The notes under the pieces are model-generated. The model searched no databases. It was not told the DNA's origin and was given only the letters and a program-made list of their open reading frames with translations. A DNA stretch of 21,237 nucleotides from an uncultured bacterium. GTDB lineage: Bacteria > Bacillota > Clostridia > Lachnospirales > Lachnospiraceae. Of this stretch, positions 1 to 6,817 are shown one piece after another. A program made the translations under genes and the position numbers. The stretch is taken from positions 1-21,237 of the forward strand of contig CAMUHA010000035.1 of NCBI GenBank assembly GCA_947088515.1. Direction: 5' to 3'. The number at the start of each line of letters is the position of its first letter. Position 1 is the first letter of the stretch.

Positions 1-61
1 ACGCATTATCTTTCATTCCCTCTTGATTGTGTTTTTTGCTGTTTTCCGTTAATATAACCTC

Positions 62-90
62 TTGCCATTTTTATACAGTGGCGGTATAAT
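62..90 (+). promoter_or_regulatory. Promoter for the leader of the 422-1117 gene
   Basis: A -35 box TTGCCA (62-67) is separated by 17 bp from a perfect -10 box TATAAT (85-90). Transcription would begin near 97, giving a leader of about 325 nt before the start codon at 422. Confidence 0.65.
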
Positions 91-96
91 AAAAAA

Positions 97-421
97 ACGA
101 GATAGATAATAAAAGGCAGGATGTAGGGAACGCCAATTCCCTACACCCCTATGCAGGAGACCTAACCTCCCACACAGCATATAATGCGCCAAATCAAGTA
201 TAGCGAATTTCCCAAACTATTTCAAGGGAAATTTGGTGTGTACTTGGGTTTGTGGTGCTGTATTTTGAGCGGTGTAGGAAAGAAAAATCCTGCGCCGCTT
301 TTTTATTGTTTATCTCGGCAGTATTGGCAGAGGGGTATAAAAAATATGCCCCCTCTGCTGAGCTGTTCGAGATTTTATTACACAAATCAAACACATAACA
401 AAGAAAGCGAGGACTTTAAGG
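97..421 (+). promoter_or_regulatory. Structured leader with apparent terminator/antiterminator switch
   Basis: The leader holds a perfect 9-bp hairpin (122-130 with 137-145, 6-nt loop), a second 8-bp inverted repeat (206-213 with 226-233), an intrinsic terminator (269-304) and a 9-bp hairpin (327-335 with 350-358). Bases 140-147 (CCTACACC), on the right arm of the first hairpin, are perfectly complementary to bases 271-278 (GGTGTAGG), the left arm of the terminator. The two pairings exclude each other, as in attenuators. An open frame starts at the ATG at 184 and crosses the terminator, but it has no visible Shine-Dalgarno. The trigger is unknown. It could instead make a terminated small RNA of about 200 nt. 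Confidence 0.5.
269..304 (+). terminator. Intrinsic terminator inside the leader
   Basis: An 11-bp stem (269-279 with 288-298, two G-T wobbles) with an 8-nt loop is followed directly by six T residues (299-304). It lies between the promoter at 62-90 and the coding start at 422, so it should stop transcription unless bypassed. Confidence 0.7.
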
Positions 422-1117
422 ATGAAGAAAAGAATCTTGACAAAGGTTATTACGATGGCTATGGCTTGCGCTCTGGTCGTAGGAAATACAGGTTTAACAG
501 TTCATGCTGCTACGGATGACGGCGCATATCACGGCGATGATATGGCAGACGGCGGTTCCAGCGCATCTGATGGAAGCGATGATATCGGTGGCGGCAACAG
601 CGGTTCCAGCAATTCCAGCAGTTCCAGCTCCAGCAATAACAGCGGTTCTACCGATGATGGAGCATATCATGGCGATGGTATGGCAGACGGCGGTTCCAGC
701 GCATCCAACGGGAACGATGATATTGGTAGCGGCAACGGCGGTTCCAGTGCCACAGCATCCTACACAGCTCCCAAAGCGGCAGGTAAAACAGCATCCGCAG
801 GCAAAGAGACGTTTCGCGCAGTTGCAAAGGCTGGTGCAGGCACTTACAAAGTAACTCACAAGGGCGTGGAAATCGCAACGTTCAGCCTTATGAACGCAGA
901 TAAAAAAGCCGTTTCCTGTACAGCAGTTACGCTCAAGCAGCGCGAAGACAAGAAGTACGCTATCGACTTCCAGGTTGATGACGCTACCGGCTTAACCGTT
1001 GGCGCGCCTTTGGATAGAACCTATATGTACAGCACGCTCGGCGTAAGCTACGTTACGATTAACGATGAAATCGTAATTGACATCGAAACCGAAGCAGCCA
1101 CTAATACAACAAAATAA
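422..1117 (+). CDS. Secreted repeat protein, unknown function
   Basis: This 231-residue protein starts with a clear Sec signal peptide: a basic N-terminus, a hydrophobic core over residues 9-20 and a likely cut after VHA near residue 29. The mature part opens with two 33-residue Asp/Gly/Ser-rich repeats (residues 31-63 and 77-109, 28 of 33 identical) joined by a Ser/Asn linker. A C-terminal domain of about 100 residues (roughly 130-231), rich in Thr, Val and Lys, follows. No LPXTG anchor or C-terminal membrane helix is present, so release or non-covalent retention is likely. The Asp-rich repeats could bind cations, but this is a guess. A GAGG motif sits 9 nt before the ATG. The gene is expressed behind a structured leader and ends at a shared terminator. 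I do not recognise the family. It may be cargo of the integrated element. Confidence 0.75.
   Translation: MKKRILTKVITMAMACALVVGNTGLTVHAATDDGAYHGDDMADGGSSASDGSDDIGGGNSGSSNSSSSSSSNNSGSTDDGAYHGDGMADGGSSASNGNDDIGSGNGGSSATASYTAPKAAGKTASAGKETFRAVAKAGAGTYKVTHKGVEIATFSLMNADKKAVSCTAVTLKQREDKKYAIDFQVDDATGLTVGAPLDRTYMYSTLGVSYVTINDEIVIDIETEAATNTTK
512..748 (+). repeat. Two in-frame 99-bp repeats within the secreted protein gene
   Basis: Bases 512-610 and 650-748 encode near-identical 33-residue units beginning TDDGAYHGD, 138 bp apart. The intervening 39 bp encode a Ser/Asn linker. Five residues differ between units (residues 40/86, 50/96, 52/98, 57/103 and 60/106), so the duplication is not brand new. 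Confidence 0.85.
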
Positions 1118-1126
1118 AAATGAATG

Positions 1127-1161
1127 AAAAAGAGAAGACTTGGGATAAGCCTTCTCTTTTT
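1127..1161. terminator. Bidirectional terminator between convergent genes
   Basis: A perfect 11-bp inverted repeat, AAAAAGAGAAG (1127-1137) and CTTCTCTTTTT (1151-1161), has a 13-nt loop. The T-run on either strand lets it end both the plus-strand gene finishing at 1117 and the minus-strand gene finishing at 1165. Confidence 0.8.
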
Positions 1162-1164
1162 ATA

Positions 1165-1860
1165 CTACCATCTTTTCTTAGCGTTGATTTTACTAACGAT
1201 TTTATCCGCAAGCGTATCAAGAATAACGTCAAGTTCTTTGCTTACTTCTTTTCTTGGGGTATAATAATTATGTAAATCCATATGCCTTAACTTGCTACTC
1301 ATTGAAGCCATTGTCTCTGTATCACCACCATAATAACTGCTGTTAAATATATCATCACTCAATAATTCATCATCAATCGGATTGAAGAACAGTTCAAACA
1401 GAGCAGTAAACATTATCATGTTCTTTTCAGTCAAAATATCAGTTTGGGATGGTACTATACCAGTATAGGGTTCCAATACAAAGCCTGCGTTTCTCTGTGC
1501 ATTTTGCCAATCTTCTTTAGCTTTTCTAATTTCTTCTTGCAACTGTGTCCTCTTTGGCAGATTCCTTATTTTCTCTGAACTTGACCTCGTAATGAGATAA
1601 TCATATATTTCATCAGAAAATATGATTTCATCCTTTACTTTCTCTGTAAAGAAATGAAATGATTTCTTATTTGCATCCTTATATCCCCTGTCTTCCGATG
1701 CGTCCCACAGTGTCTTCCCCTCTTGGTTATTTGTATTTTTGACATAAGATTCAAAGTGTTTTCTTAGACTATCAGGAATCCTTTCACCATATTTATCCTC
1801 AATTTCAAATTTTTCCATAGCTTCCAAAATAATATCATTTAGTGTATATTTCTTCTCCAT
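1165..1860 (-). CDS. Hypothetical 231-residue cytoplasmic protein
   Basis: I do not recognise this protein. It is soluble-looking, highly charged and AT-rich in codon use, without signal peptide or membrane segments. The N-terminal third is acidic-basic helical. A possible coiled segment covers about residues 100-125, and a hydrophobic stretch around 148-165 looks like a buried helix. No P-loop, nuclease or HTH motif is evident. A GGAGG ribosome binding site lies 7 nt before the ATG. It has its own strong promoter and stands alone on the opposite strand from the replication and integration genes, which is the usual position for cargo in integrative elements. An anti-phage or regulatory role would fit such a position but nothing in the sequence proves it. 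Confidence 0.75.
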   Translation of the reverse strand: MEKKYTLNDIILEAMEKFEIEDKYGERIPDSLRKHFESYVKNTNNQEGKTLWDASEDRGYKDANKKSFHFFTEKVKDEIIFSDEIYDYLITRSSSEKIRNLPKRTQLQEEIRKAKEDWQNAQRNAGFVLEPYTGIVPSQTDILTEKNMIMFTALFELFFNPIDDELLSDDIFNSSYYGGDTETMASMSSKLRHMDLHNYYTPRKEVSKELDVILDTLADKIVSKINAKKRW

Positions 1861-1894
1861 AACGTACCTCCATAAAAATCATGTATTTTTCTAT

Positions 1895-1923
1895 ATTATA
1901 ATACATAAACGCAGTAAAATCAA
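1895..1923 (-). promoter_or_regulatory. Promoter of the 1165-1860 gene with overlapping palindrome
   Basis: On the minus strand, TTGATT (1918-1923), a 17-bp spacer and TATAAT (1895-1900) form a near-consensus promoter. An inverted repeat ATGTAT (1881-1886) / ATACAT (1901-1906) brackets the -10 box and could be an operator. Confidence 0.65.
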
Positions 1924-1967
1924 GGTATAAAATATGGAAAATTCTATAAATTCACATCCATATACCC

Positions 1968-1996
1968 ATGACAAATATGCCTTTTAGGAATATAAT
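1968..1996 (+). promoter_or_regulatory. Promoter for the mobilisation/replication genes
   Basis: ATGACA (1968-1973), a 17-bp spacer and TATAAT (1991-1996) lie upstream of the gene at 2054. Transcription from near 2003 would serve the small protein and FtsK-like genes and possibly rep. Confidence 0.6.
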
Positions 1997-2053
1997 GATG
2001 CTATAATCAATAACCGGTTAAAGATTAAATATTGAAGAAAGGAGAAAAATCAT

Positions 2054-2422
2054 ATGGCACTGAAAAAGTTAAACCAGTTTATGAAATTCGATTGGGATTC
2101 CTTTATAGCTGGTAAAGAATTCATGTGTACTGGTACAGGTGAATTGGTTGATTACAATACCAAAAAACATTTGGGTACTAAAGTTGAAGCCGTTATCATA
2201 AAAGATTCCACACAATACGCGACAAAGAGCGGCGAAACTGTAAGCAACCGGTTTGAAAAAGTTACTTTTAAAGTAATGAAAGATATCACTGTACCGATGA
2301 ATGCACAGATTGTTCCTGTTAATGTTAAAGCCAAAGCATATGGTGATAACGGATTTGTCAACAAATTAAGCATAACCTGTGATGATATCAATGTTGTGCA
2401 ACAGAAAGGACAAGGTAACTAG
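2054..2422 (+). CDS. Small conserved element protein upstream of FtsK-like gene (DUF961-like)
   Basis: This 122-residue protein has a strong ribosome binding site (AAAGGAG, about 11 nt before the ATG) and is followed after 2 bp by the FtsK-like gene, so the two are translationally coupled. Its content of alternating hydrophobic residues suggests a beta-rich fold, and it has no membrane helix or catalytic motif. Small beta-rich proteins occupy the same position, first in the operon and just before the FtsK/TcpA coupling protein, in Tn916-like elements (Orf22/Orf23 group, DUF961). The resemblance here is in size, position and general character; I cannot confirm family membership by eye. A role as an accessory to DNA processing or transfer is inferred from context. 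Confidence 0.7.
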   Translation: MALKKLNQFMKFDWDSFIAGKEFMCTGTGELVDYNTKKHLGTKVEAVIIKDSTQYATKSGETVSNRFEKVTFKVMKDITVPMNAQIVPVNVKAKAYGDNGFVNKLSITCDDINVVQQKGQGN

Positions 2423-2424
2423 GT

Positions 2425-3807
2425 ATGAGATATTCTACTAGACCTAATTTGGGTCAATATTCACATCCCGCTGCGAAAATCCTCGCAGCGGGAGGGATTT
2501 CCGTATTTTTATCAATCCTCTCCATGATTATAGGGAGAGCTTTTATGCAGACAGCGCCAAATCTTGCATTTGTGCGCGCCGCAGTTGGGTTGTTATATAA
2601 CCTTACAATATATTCCTTTGTGCTTGGCGTGCTGGCGGCGTTAGCCGCCTTTGGTGTAAGCCTCCATATGTCGGAAGCAGCCAAAATTAGACTGATGATA
2701 AGGAAAAGACTGTTTTCCCCAGAATACGGAAACCCGCTGCATCTGAAAGAGGGCGAACGGCTCCCGAAAATCACTTGCAGAGAAACACGAAAAGGGATAT
2801 TTGAAATCACGATAGCCGCTACATGCTGTACGGTCAAAGAAATTCAGGACATATCGGCAAGTATCAGTGCAGGGTTAAACAAAAAATATGCCCGATATGC
2901 AGTAACACAGACAAATGCGGACACTGCTTTTAATTCGGTCAGCTTCCGTATAGAGGATGTGAAGATTGACAGGAGCATCAATGTACATTCAGTGGATGTG
3001 CTAAAGCCCAAAGAACATACAAAACTGATTGTACAAAAAGATACGTCCATTGACCTGACAACATCCGGCAGTATGATTTTTGCAGGAAAAACCCGTTCGG
3101 GAAAGACTACGGGCGTAATATCTGTTTTGATGCAGGCGTTGCTTGCCGGACGTGATAATTACGGTTCCCAAATCACTATTATAGACCCTAAACAGGCAGA
3201 ATTAAGCCGCTTGCCGCACACTATAACGTTGGATGAAGATGGAGAAGCAAGAGGGATTTTAGAAGCAATGAAAGGGTTTGCAGACACGATAAAAGAGCGT
3301 CAGCGTGTACTGAATGACCTTTCTGATGAACGGGGCAACGCTGTTCATTGGTGGGAAGCAGGCTTTCATGTCTCATTTCTCTTTATTGATGAATATGTCA
3401 CATTGCGGAGCATCTTTCCGAAACGTGCGGCAAAAGAGGACGGCGGTTACAATCTCGCTGAATTTGACGGGCTGATTAAGCGGATTGTCACAATGGGGGC
3501 TTCGGCGGGCTGTTATGTCATCATTTCCATAGCGGAAGCATCTGTTGAAGAAGGCGGATTGCCGGCTATGCTCCGTTCTGCTTGCAGTACAAAAGTGCTG
3601 TTCAAGCCAACGATTAATGAGGGGCGTCTGCTCTGGGATTCAGAAAAGGTAAAGGATATGCCGCAACGTGTCTATAATGCGGGTGATGCGTGGTTTTCAA
3701 GTACAGACGGCTTACATGATAATGTGTCCTATGTGCATTTCCCCCGAATGGATTTTCCTGTGTATCGTGAGCTTGGAAGACTATTGGAGGAATATTATAA
3801 AGGGTAA
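2425..3807 (+). CDS. FtsK/SpoIIIE-type DNA translocase (TcpA-like coupling protein)
   Basis: This 460-residue protein has two N-terminal membrane segments (about residues 17-40 and 55-80), then a cytoplasmic P-loop motor. Walker A is GKTRSGKTT at 221-229, an IDPK motif lies at 253-256 and Walker B is LFIDE at 319-323. This arrangement is that of FtsK-like coupling proteins of Gram-positive conjugative and mobilisable elements (Tn916 Orf21, pCW3 TcpA). These pump relaxase-bound DNA to the mating channel, or in mobilisable elements present the DNA to a helper's channel. It sits between the small conserved protein and the Rep gene, the usual order. No frameshift is visible and the length is normal for the family. 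Start chosen because it follows the preceding stop by 2 bp, giving coupling. Confidence 0.88.
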   Translation: MRYSTRPNLGQYSHPAAKILAAGGISVFLSILSMIIGRAFMQTAPNLAFVRAAVGLLYNLTIYSFVLGVLAALAAFGVSLHMSEAAKIRLMIRKRLFSPEYGNPLHLKEGERLPKITCRETRKGIFEITIAATCCTVKEIQDISASISAGLNKKYARYAVTQTNADTAFNSVSFRIEDVKIDRSINVHSVDVLKPKEHTKLIVQKDTSIDLTTSGSMIFAGKTRSGKTTGVISVLMQALLAGRDNYGSQITIIDPKQAELSRLPHTITLDEDGEARGILEAMKGFADTIKERQRVLNDLSDERGNAVHWWEAGFHVSFLFIDEYVTLRSIFPKRAAKEDGGYNLAEFDGLIKRIVTMGASAGCYVIISIAEASVEEGGLPAMLRSACSTKVLFKPTINEGRLLWDSEKVKDMPQRVYNAGDAWFSSTDGLHDNVSYVHFPRMDFPVYRELGRLLEEYYKG

Positions 3808-3812
3808 TCCGT

Positions 3813-3940
3813 CACCCGCCGCCGTATGAAATAAAGGCGGCGGGTGCGGTGTCAAAGTGTCAATTCATCCCTAGACCCTTTATTTTTGCCGGTGGAGGGC
3901 TTGTTATCCACCGGCACATATGAAAGTGTCAAAGTGCCAA
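3813..3940 (+). other. Candidate replication or transfer origin (hairpins plus iterons)
   Basis: The FtsK-rep intergenic region holds a perfect 11-bp GC-rich hairpin (3813-3823 with 3836-3846) and a perfect 10-bp hairpin (3887-3896 with 3907-3916, 10-nt loop GGGCTTGTTA). The second is flanked by a 15-bp direct repeat GTGTCAAAGTG(T/C)CAA at 3849-3863 and 3926-3940 (14 of 15 identical). Neither hairpin has a T-run, so these are not ordinary terminators. A stem-loop flanked by iterons next to a rolling-circle rep gene is the expected form of a nick-site origin. The nick position is not assigned. Confidence 0.5.
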
Positions 3941-3986
3941 AAAATGAAAAGAAACACAGAGAAATCAATAAAGGAGTGACACTATT

Positions 3987-5186
3987 ATGAAAAAAAATCA
4001 AACGCTGCGTGTTAAAAATATGATGTACGAACAGCAGATTACACATTTGCCTGTAAAATCAACGAAAGACCTGACTGACCTTATCGAACAGAAGTTAGCA
4101 CCTAAAAAATATGCAATTATACTTCATGATAAAGATACGGACGAGAAAGGACAGCCCGCCGAAGCCCATATACACGCAATGCTTTCTTTTGAAAATGCAC
4201 GAAGCATTAACAGCGTAGCAAAGATACTTGGGGATAAACCGCAATATATACAGGCATGGCAGGGAGATGCAAGAAACGGTTACGCCTATCTTATTCACGC
4301 AACCGATACGGCAAGAATGAAACACCAATATGACATATCAGAAGTAACGGCAAATTTCGACTACCCCGCCATGATGCAGACAATCTCAAAGGAAATCAAA
4401 AAAATTGATACATGTGGGGATGCCGCTAAAATAAAAACATTGCTCAATCTTCTTTATACTGGTGAAATCACGAAAGAAGAAGTTGAAAAGCAACTTACAG
4501 GCGCACAATACGCCAAAGCAAAAAAACAGATAGAGGATGTATTTGCAAAGTATCTGAAAAACCGCGCGGAAGAATGGCGCAGGAAAATGACAGAAAATAA
4601 TAAATTTGTCCGTGTAATATGGATGTATGGAGCGGCAGGCACAGGAAAGACAAGTTTTGCAAAGGAATATGCTGAAAAAGAAGGAAAAGGGCAAAGGTTT
4701 TATGTCTCTGGAAGCAGCCGCGATATGTTCCAGTCATATGCAGGTGAACATATCATCATACTTGATGAACTGCGCCCGCAATCCGTACCCTACCATGATT
4801 TACTGCGGATATTAGACCCTTTCGGGATAGATTCACAGGTGTATGCGCCCTCCCGATATTCTGATAAGGCACTGGCAGCGGATTTGATTATCATTACATC
4901 GCCATATAACCCGCAGCAATTCTATTATGAGGTGTTCGGTTATAAAACGTTAGACGCTTTCGGAAATCGGACAACAAATCAGATAGACAGTTTTGAACAG
5001 CTTAAACGCCGCATAACGCTCGTTATCAATATGACGGATACAGAAATACTGGCGGCAAAATATGATGATGCAAACAAACGTTATGTCACAGAACCGGCAA
5101 GCAGCCACAAGAACTCATATTCAACGGCGAGCCGTCCGCCTATGGCAGTCAGCGCGGACGATATATATAAATCTATGTTTGATTAA
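3987..5186 (+). CDS. HUH endonuclease-helicase Rep protein (pCRESS-like rolling-circle Rep)
   Basis: This 399-residue protein joins two domains. The N-terminal part (about 1-125) resembles the Rep_2 family of pMV158 RepB: ILHDKD at 45-50, the metal-binding HIH pair at 61-63 and the segment YAYLIH at 99-104, where Tyr101 is the likely nicking residue by analogy with Tyr99 of RepB. The C-terminal part (about 205-310) is a P-loop helicase: Walker A GAAGTGKTS (215-223), Walker B IIILDE (256-261) and IIITS (301-305) in motif C position. HUH plus superfamily-3-like helicase is the layout of CRESS-DNA virus Reps and their bacterial plasmid relatives. In this element it probably nicks the origin for replication and perhaps transfer. 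An AGGAG site lies about 10 nt before the ATG. The C-terminal tail (about 350-399) is Ser/Asn-rich and likely flexible. Confidence 0.85.
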   Translation: MKKNQTLRVKNMMYEQQITHLPVKSTKDLTDLIEQKLAPKKYAIILHDKDTDEKGQPAEAHIHAMLSFENARSINSVAKILGDKPQYIQAWQGDARNGYAYLIHATDTARMKHQYDISEVTANFDYPAMMQTISKEIKKIDTCGDAAKIKTLLNLLYTGEITKEEVEKQLTGAQYAKAKKQIEDVFAKYLKNRAEEWRRKMTENNKFVRVIWMYGAAGTGKTSFAKEYAEKEGKGQRFYVSGSSRDMFQSYAGEHIIILDELRPQSVPYHDLLRILDPFGIDSQVYAPSRYSDKALAADLIIITSPYNPQQFYYEVFGYKTLDAFGNRTTNQIDSFEQLKRRITLVINMTDTEILAAKYDDANKRYVTEPASSHKNSYSTASRPPMAVSADDIYKSMFD

Positions 5187-5412
5187 AGAGTATAACGCTA
5201 TAAGCCAAATATAAATTATTTCCTTGTCAACAATCTGCCTAGCGTCTAGGCTGTCACCAAGCACTTAGTGAGGTAGATTTTTTGTCTGTCCAACCTATCG
5301 CATATCAAAACTGACAGACAAAAAATTGTAGCGAATTTAGTGCGACTGACTGATACGGCAATATTATAAAAATTACACGCTTAGAAATTTAATAGAAAGG
5401 GGGTGTTGCTCT
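5187..5412. other. Noncoding region between rep and int with two inverted repeats
   Basis: This 226-bp gap has no credible gene, and in particular no excisionase. It holds a 6-bp hairpin GCCTAG/CTAGGC (5237-5242 with 5246-5251) and a perfect 14-bp inverted repeat, ATTTTTTGTCTGTC (5277-5290) and GACAGACAAAAAAT (5313-5326), with a 22-nt spacer. Neither is followed by a T-run in an orientation that would make a good terminator. Binding sites for integrase arms, an accessory factor or a second-strand origin are possibilities. A purine-rich GAAAGGGGG stretch about 10 nt before 5413 is the int ribosome binding site. Confidence 0.6.
5277..5326. repeat. Perfect 14-bp inverted repeat upstream of int
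   Basis: Arms at 5277-5290 and 5313-5326 are exact reverse complements separated by 22 bp. The location 90 bp before the integrase start suggests a protein binding site or cruciform that regulates int or marks DNA processing. Confidence 0.75.
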
Positions 5413-6762
5413 ATGATTGATTCATCTTGGAATGAATCATTATCCATCTTAAAGAAGATTAATGCTTTTTCTGATGATGAAGCATTGACGGCGTTTATCA
5501 AGATTGTTAGTATAAAAGGGATAGATGGTGCGCTGAATGATATAAGGGATATGGATAAAAAATATTATTTAGAGCAACACCCCTATGAGATTTACTATTC
5601 AGAGCATGACAAGCGTTATAGGACATATTTACCTCCTAAAAAGGATGGAGAAAAAAGAAAACCTATAACGGCGGTAACAAAAGAGAACCTTGAAAACAAA
5701 ATAGTCGCTTATTATAAGCAAATGGAAGAAAAACCGTCAGCGAATACTTTTGAGAAGCTATATCCTTTATTCTTGGACTATAAGGGAAAGGAAACTTCAC
5801 TAGCAAATGCTCATAAGTTAAACTGGGCATGGGAAACATATTACAAAGATGATGATATTGTCAAATGTGAATTGAGTGACATAACAGTTATTATGTTGAA
5901 AAGTTGGTTTCTGGATAAAATTGCAGAGCATAAACTCACTTCTAGGAAATATAAAGAAATGAAATCACTTATGAATATGCTCTATGATTTTGCAGTTGAA
6001 TCTAATCTTGTAAGCAATAACGTTTCGAGAATGGTACATGGCATTTCATACAAAAAATATGCTGTGGAGCAGAAAAAAGCCCCAACGGAGCAAGTCTATA
6101 TCAATGATGAAGAAGAAAACATTATTAAGGTTGCATTAAGTCAATACGAGAAAACAGGTAATACCGCATATCTTGGTGTATGCCTTAACTTTACTTTAGC
6201 ATTGCGGGTCGGGGAAGTTGTTGCATTAAAAATCAGTGACTTTTCAGAAACGTTGGTACATATCCAACGGCAGGAAATTAAGCATTATGACAAGTTGGAT
6301 AATGGGGAAATCGTTCGGAACGGTTACGAGGTTGTTTCTCATGGGAAAACGCCAAATGCTGACAGAGAATTATTTCTAACAAGAAACGCAAAAAAATTTT
6401 TGTCAATGATAGTGAGGGCAAATGAAGAACGGAATTTTCATTCAGAATATCTATTGTTGGATAAAGACGGTGAGCGGATGCACAATGATGCAATTAACAA
6501 CGTTTTAAGGCGATTGAACCGCATGATTAAGACTACACAAAAAGGAAATCATTCCATTCGCAAGACCTGTATTTCCAATATGGGCGAATCGGGCGCACTG
6601 TCAAATGAAGAAATAAGGACGTTCGCGGGGCATAAGGACTTTTCTACAACGGAAAAATATTATATGCACGCTACGACTTCCATTGAAAATCGTTCAGATG
6701 CTTATGAAAGGGCTATTAACAGCAAAATCAACAACGTGTTCAAGCGTGTTCAGAATTTATGA
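5413..6762 (+). CDS. int: Tyrosine recombinase integrase
   Basis: This 449-residue protein is an integrase of the Tn916/phage type. An extra N-terminal segment (1-55) precedes an AP2-like arm-binding domain (about 58-102, IYYSEHDKRYRTYL and a basic KKDGEKRK stretch). A SAM-like core-binding domain spans about 112-215, and the catalytic domain about 230-445. The catalytic set is visible: Arg265 in LALRVGE, Lys311 in the beta-hairpin, His380-x-x-Arg383 in HSIRK, His407 in AGHKD and Tyr416 or Tyr417 in EKYYMH. The gene points at the adjacent tRNA-Leu 3' end, its probable attachment site. A purine-rich GGGGG site precedes the ATG. The roughly 55 residues ahead of the arm-binding domain are longer than in Tn916 Int. 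No excisionase gene is seen next to it. Confidence 0.92.
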   Translation: MIDSSWNESLSILKKINAFSDDEALTAFIKIVSIKGIDGALNDIRDMDKKYYLEQHPYEIYYSEHDKRYRTYLPPKKDGEKRKPITAVTKENLENKIVAYYKQMEEKPSANTFEKLYPLFLDYKGKETSLANAHKLNWAWETYYKDDDIVKCELSDITVIMLKSWFLDKIAEHKLTSRKYKEMKSLMNMLYDFAVESNLVSNNVSRMVHGISYKKYAVEQKKAPTEQVYINDEEENIIKVALSQYEKTGNTAYLGVCLNFTLALRVGEVVALKISDFSETLVHIQRQEIKHYDKLDNGEIVRNGYEVVSHGKTPNADRELFLTRNAKKFLSMIVRANEERNFHSEYLLLDKDGERMHNDAINNVLRRLNRMIKTTQKGNHSIRKTCISNMGESGALSNEEIRTFAGHKDFSTTEKYYMHATTSIENRSDAYERAINSKINNVFKRVQNL

Positions 6763-6766
6763 AAGC

Positions 6767-6802
6767 AAAAAAATGAGGAAGCCTAGAAAAATCAAGGCTT
6801 CC
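6767..6802 (-). terminator. Terminator downstream of tRNA-Leu
   Basis: An 8-bp stem GGAAGCCT (6777-6784) / AGGCTTCC (6795-6802) is followed on the minus strand, after 3 nt, by seven T residues (complement of 6767-6773). It would end the tRNA transcript. Being on the element side of the tRNA 3' end, it may be supplied by the inserted element. On the plus strand it is a weak terminator for int. Confidence 0.65.
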
Positions 6803-6817
6803 CACACTTTTAACCAA

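Noticed and set aside
184..519. 111-codon open frame as a real protein gene
   Set aside because: No Shine-Dalgarno, crosses an intrinsic terminator, overlaps the secreted protein out of frame and has odd composition. Retained only as a possible leader frame.
4386..4737. Minus-strand open frames inside rep
   Set aside because: They are Phe/Cys/Ser-rich mirrors of an AT-rich Lys/Glu coding region and lack ribosome binding sites.
1..5400. Left attachment-site copy of the tRNA-Leu 3' end
   Set aside because: I searched by eye for TGGGACTTGAAC and the GCGGAAGA motif and found no second copy in this interval. The left end is taken to be outside the window.
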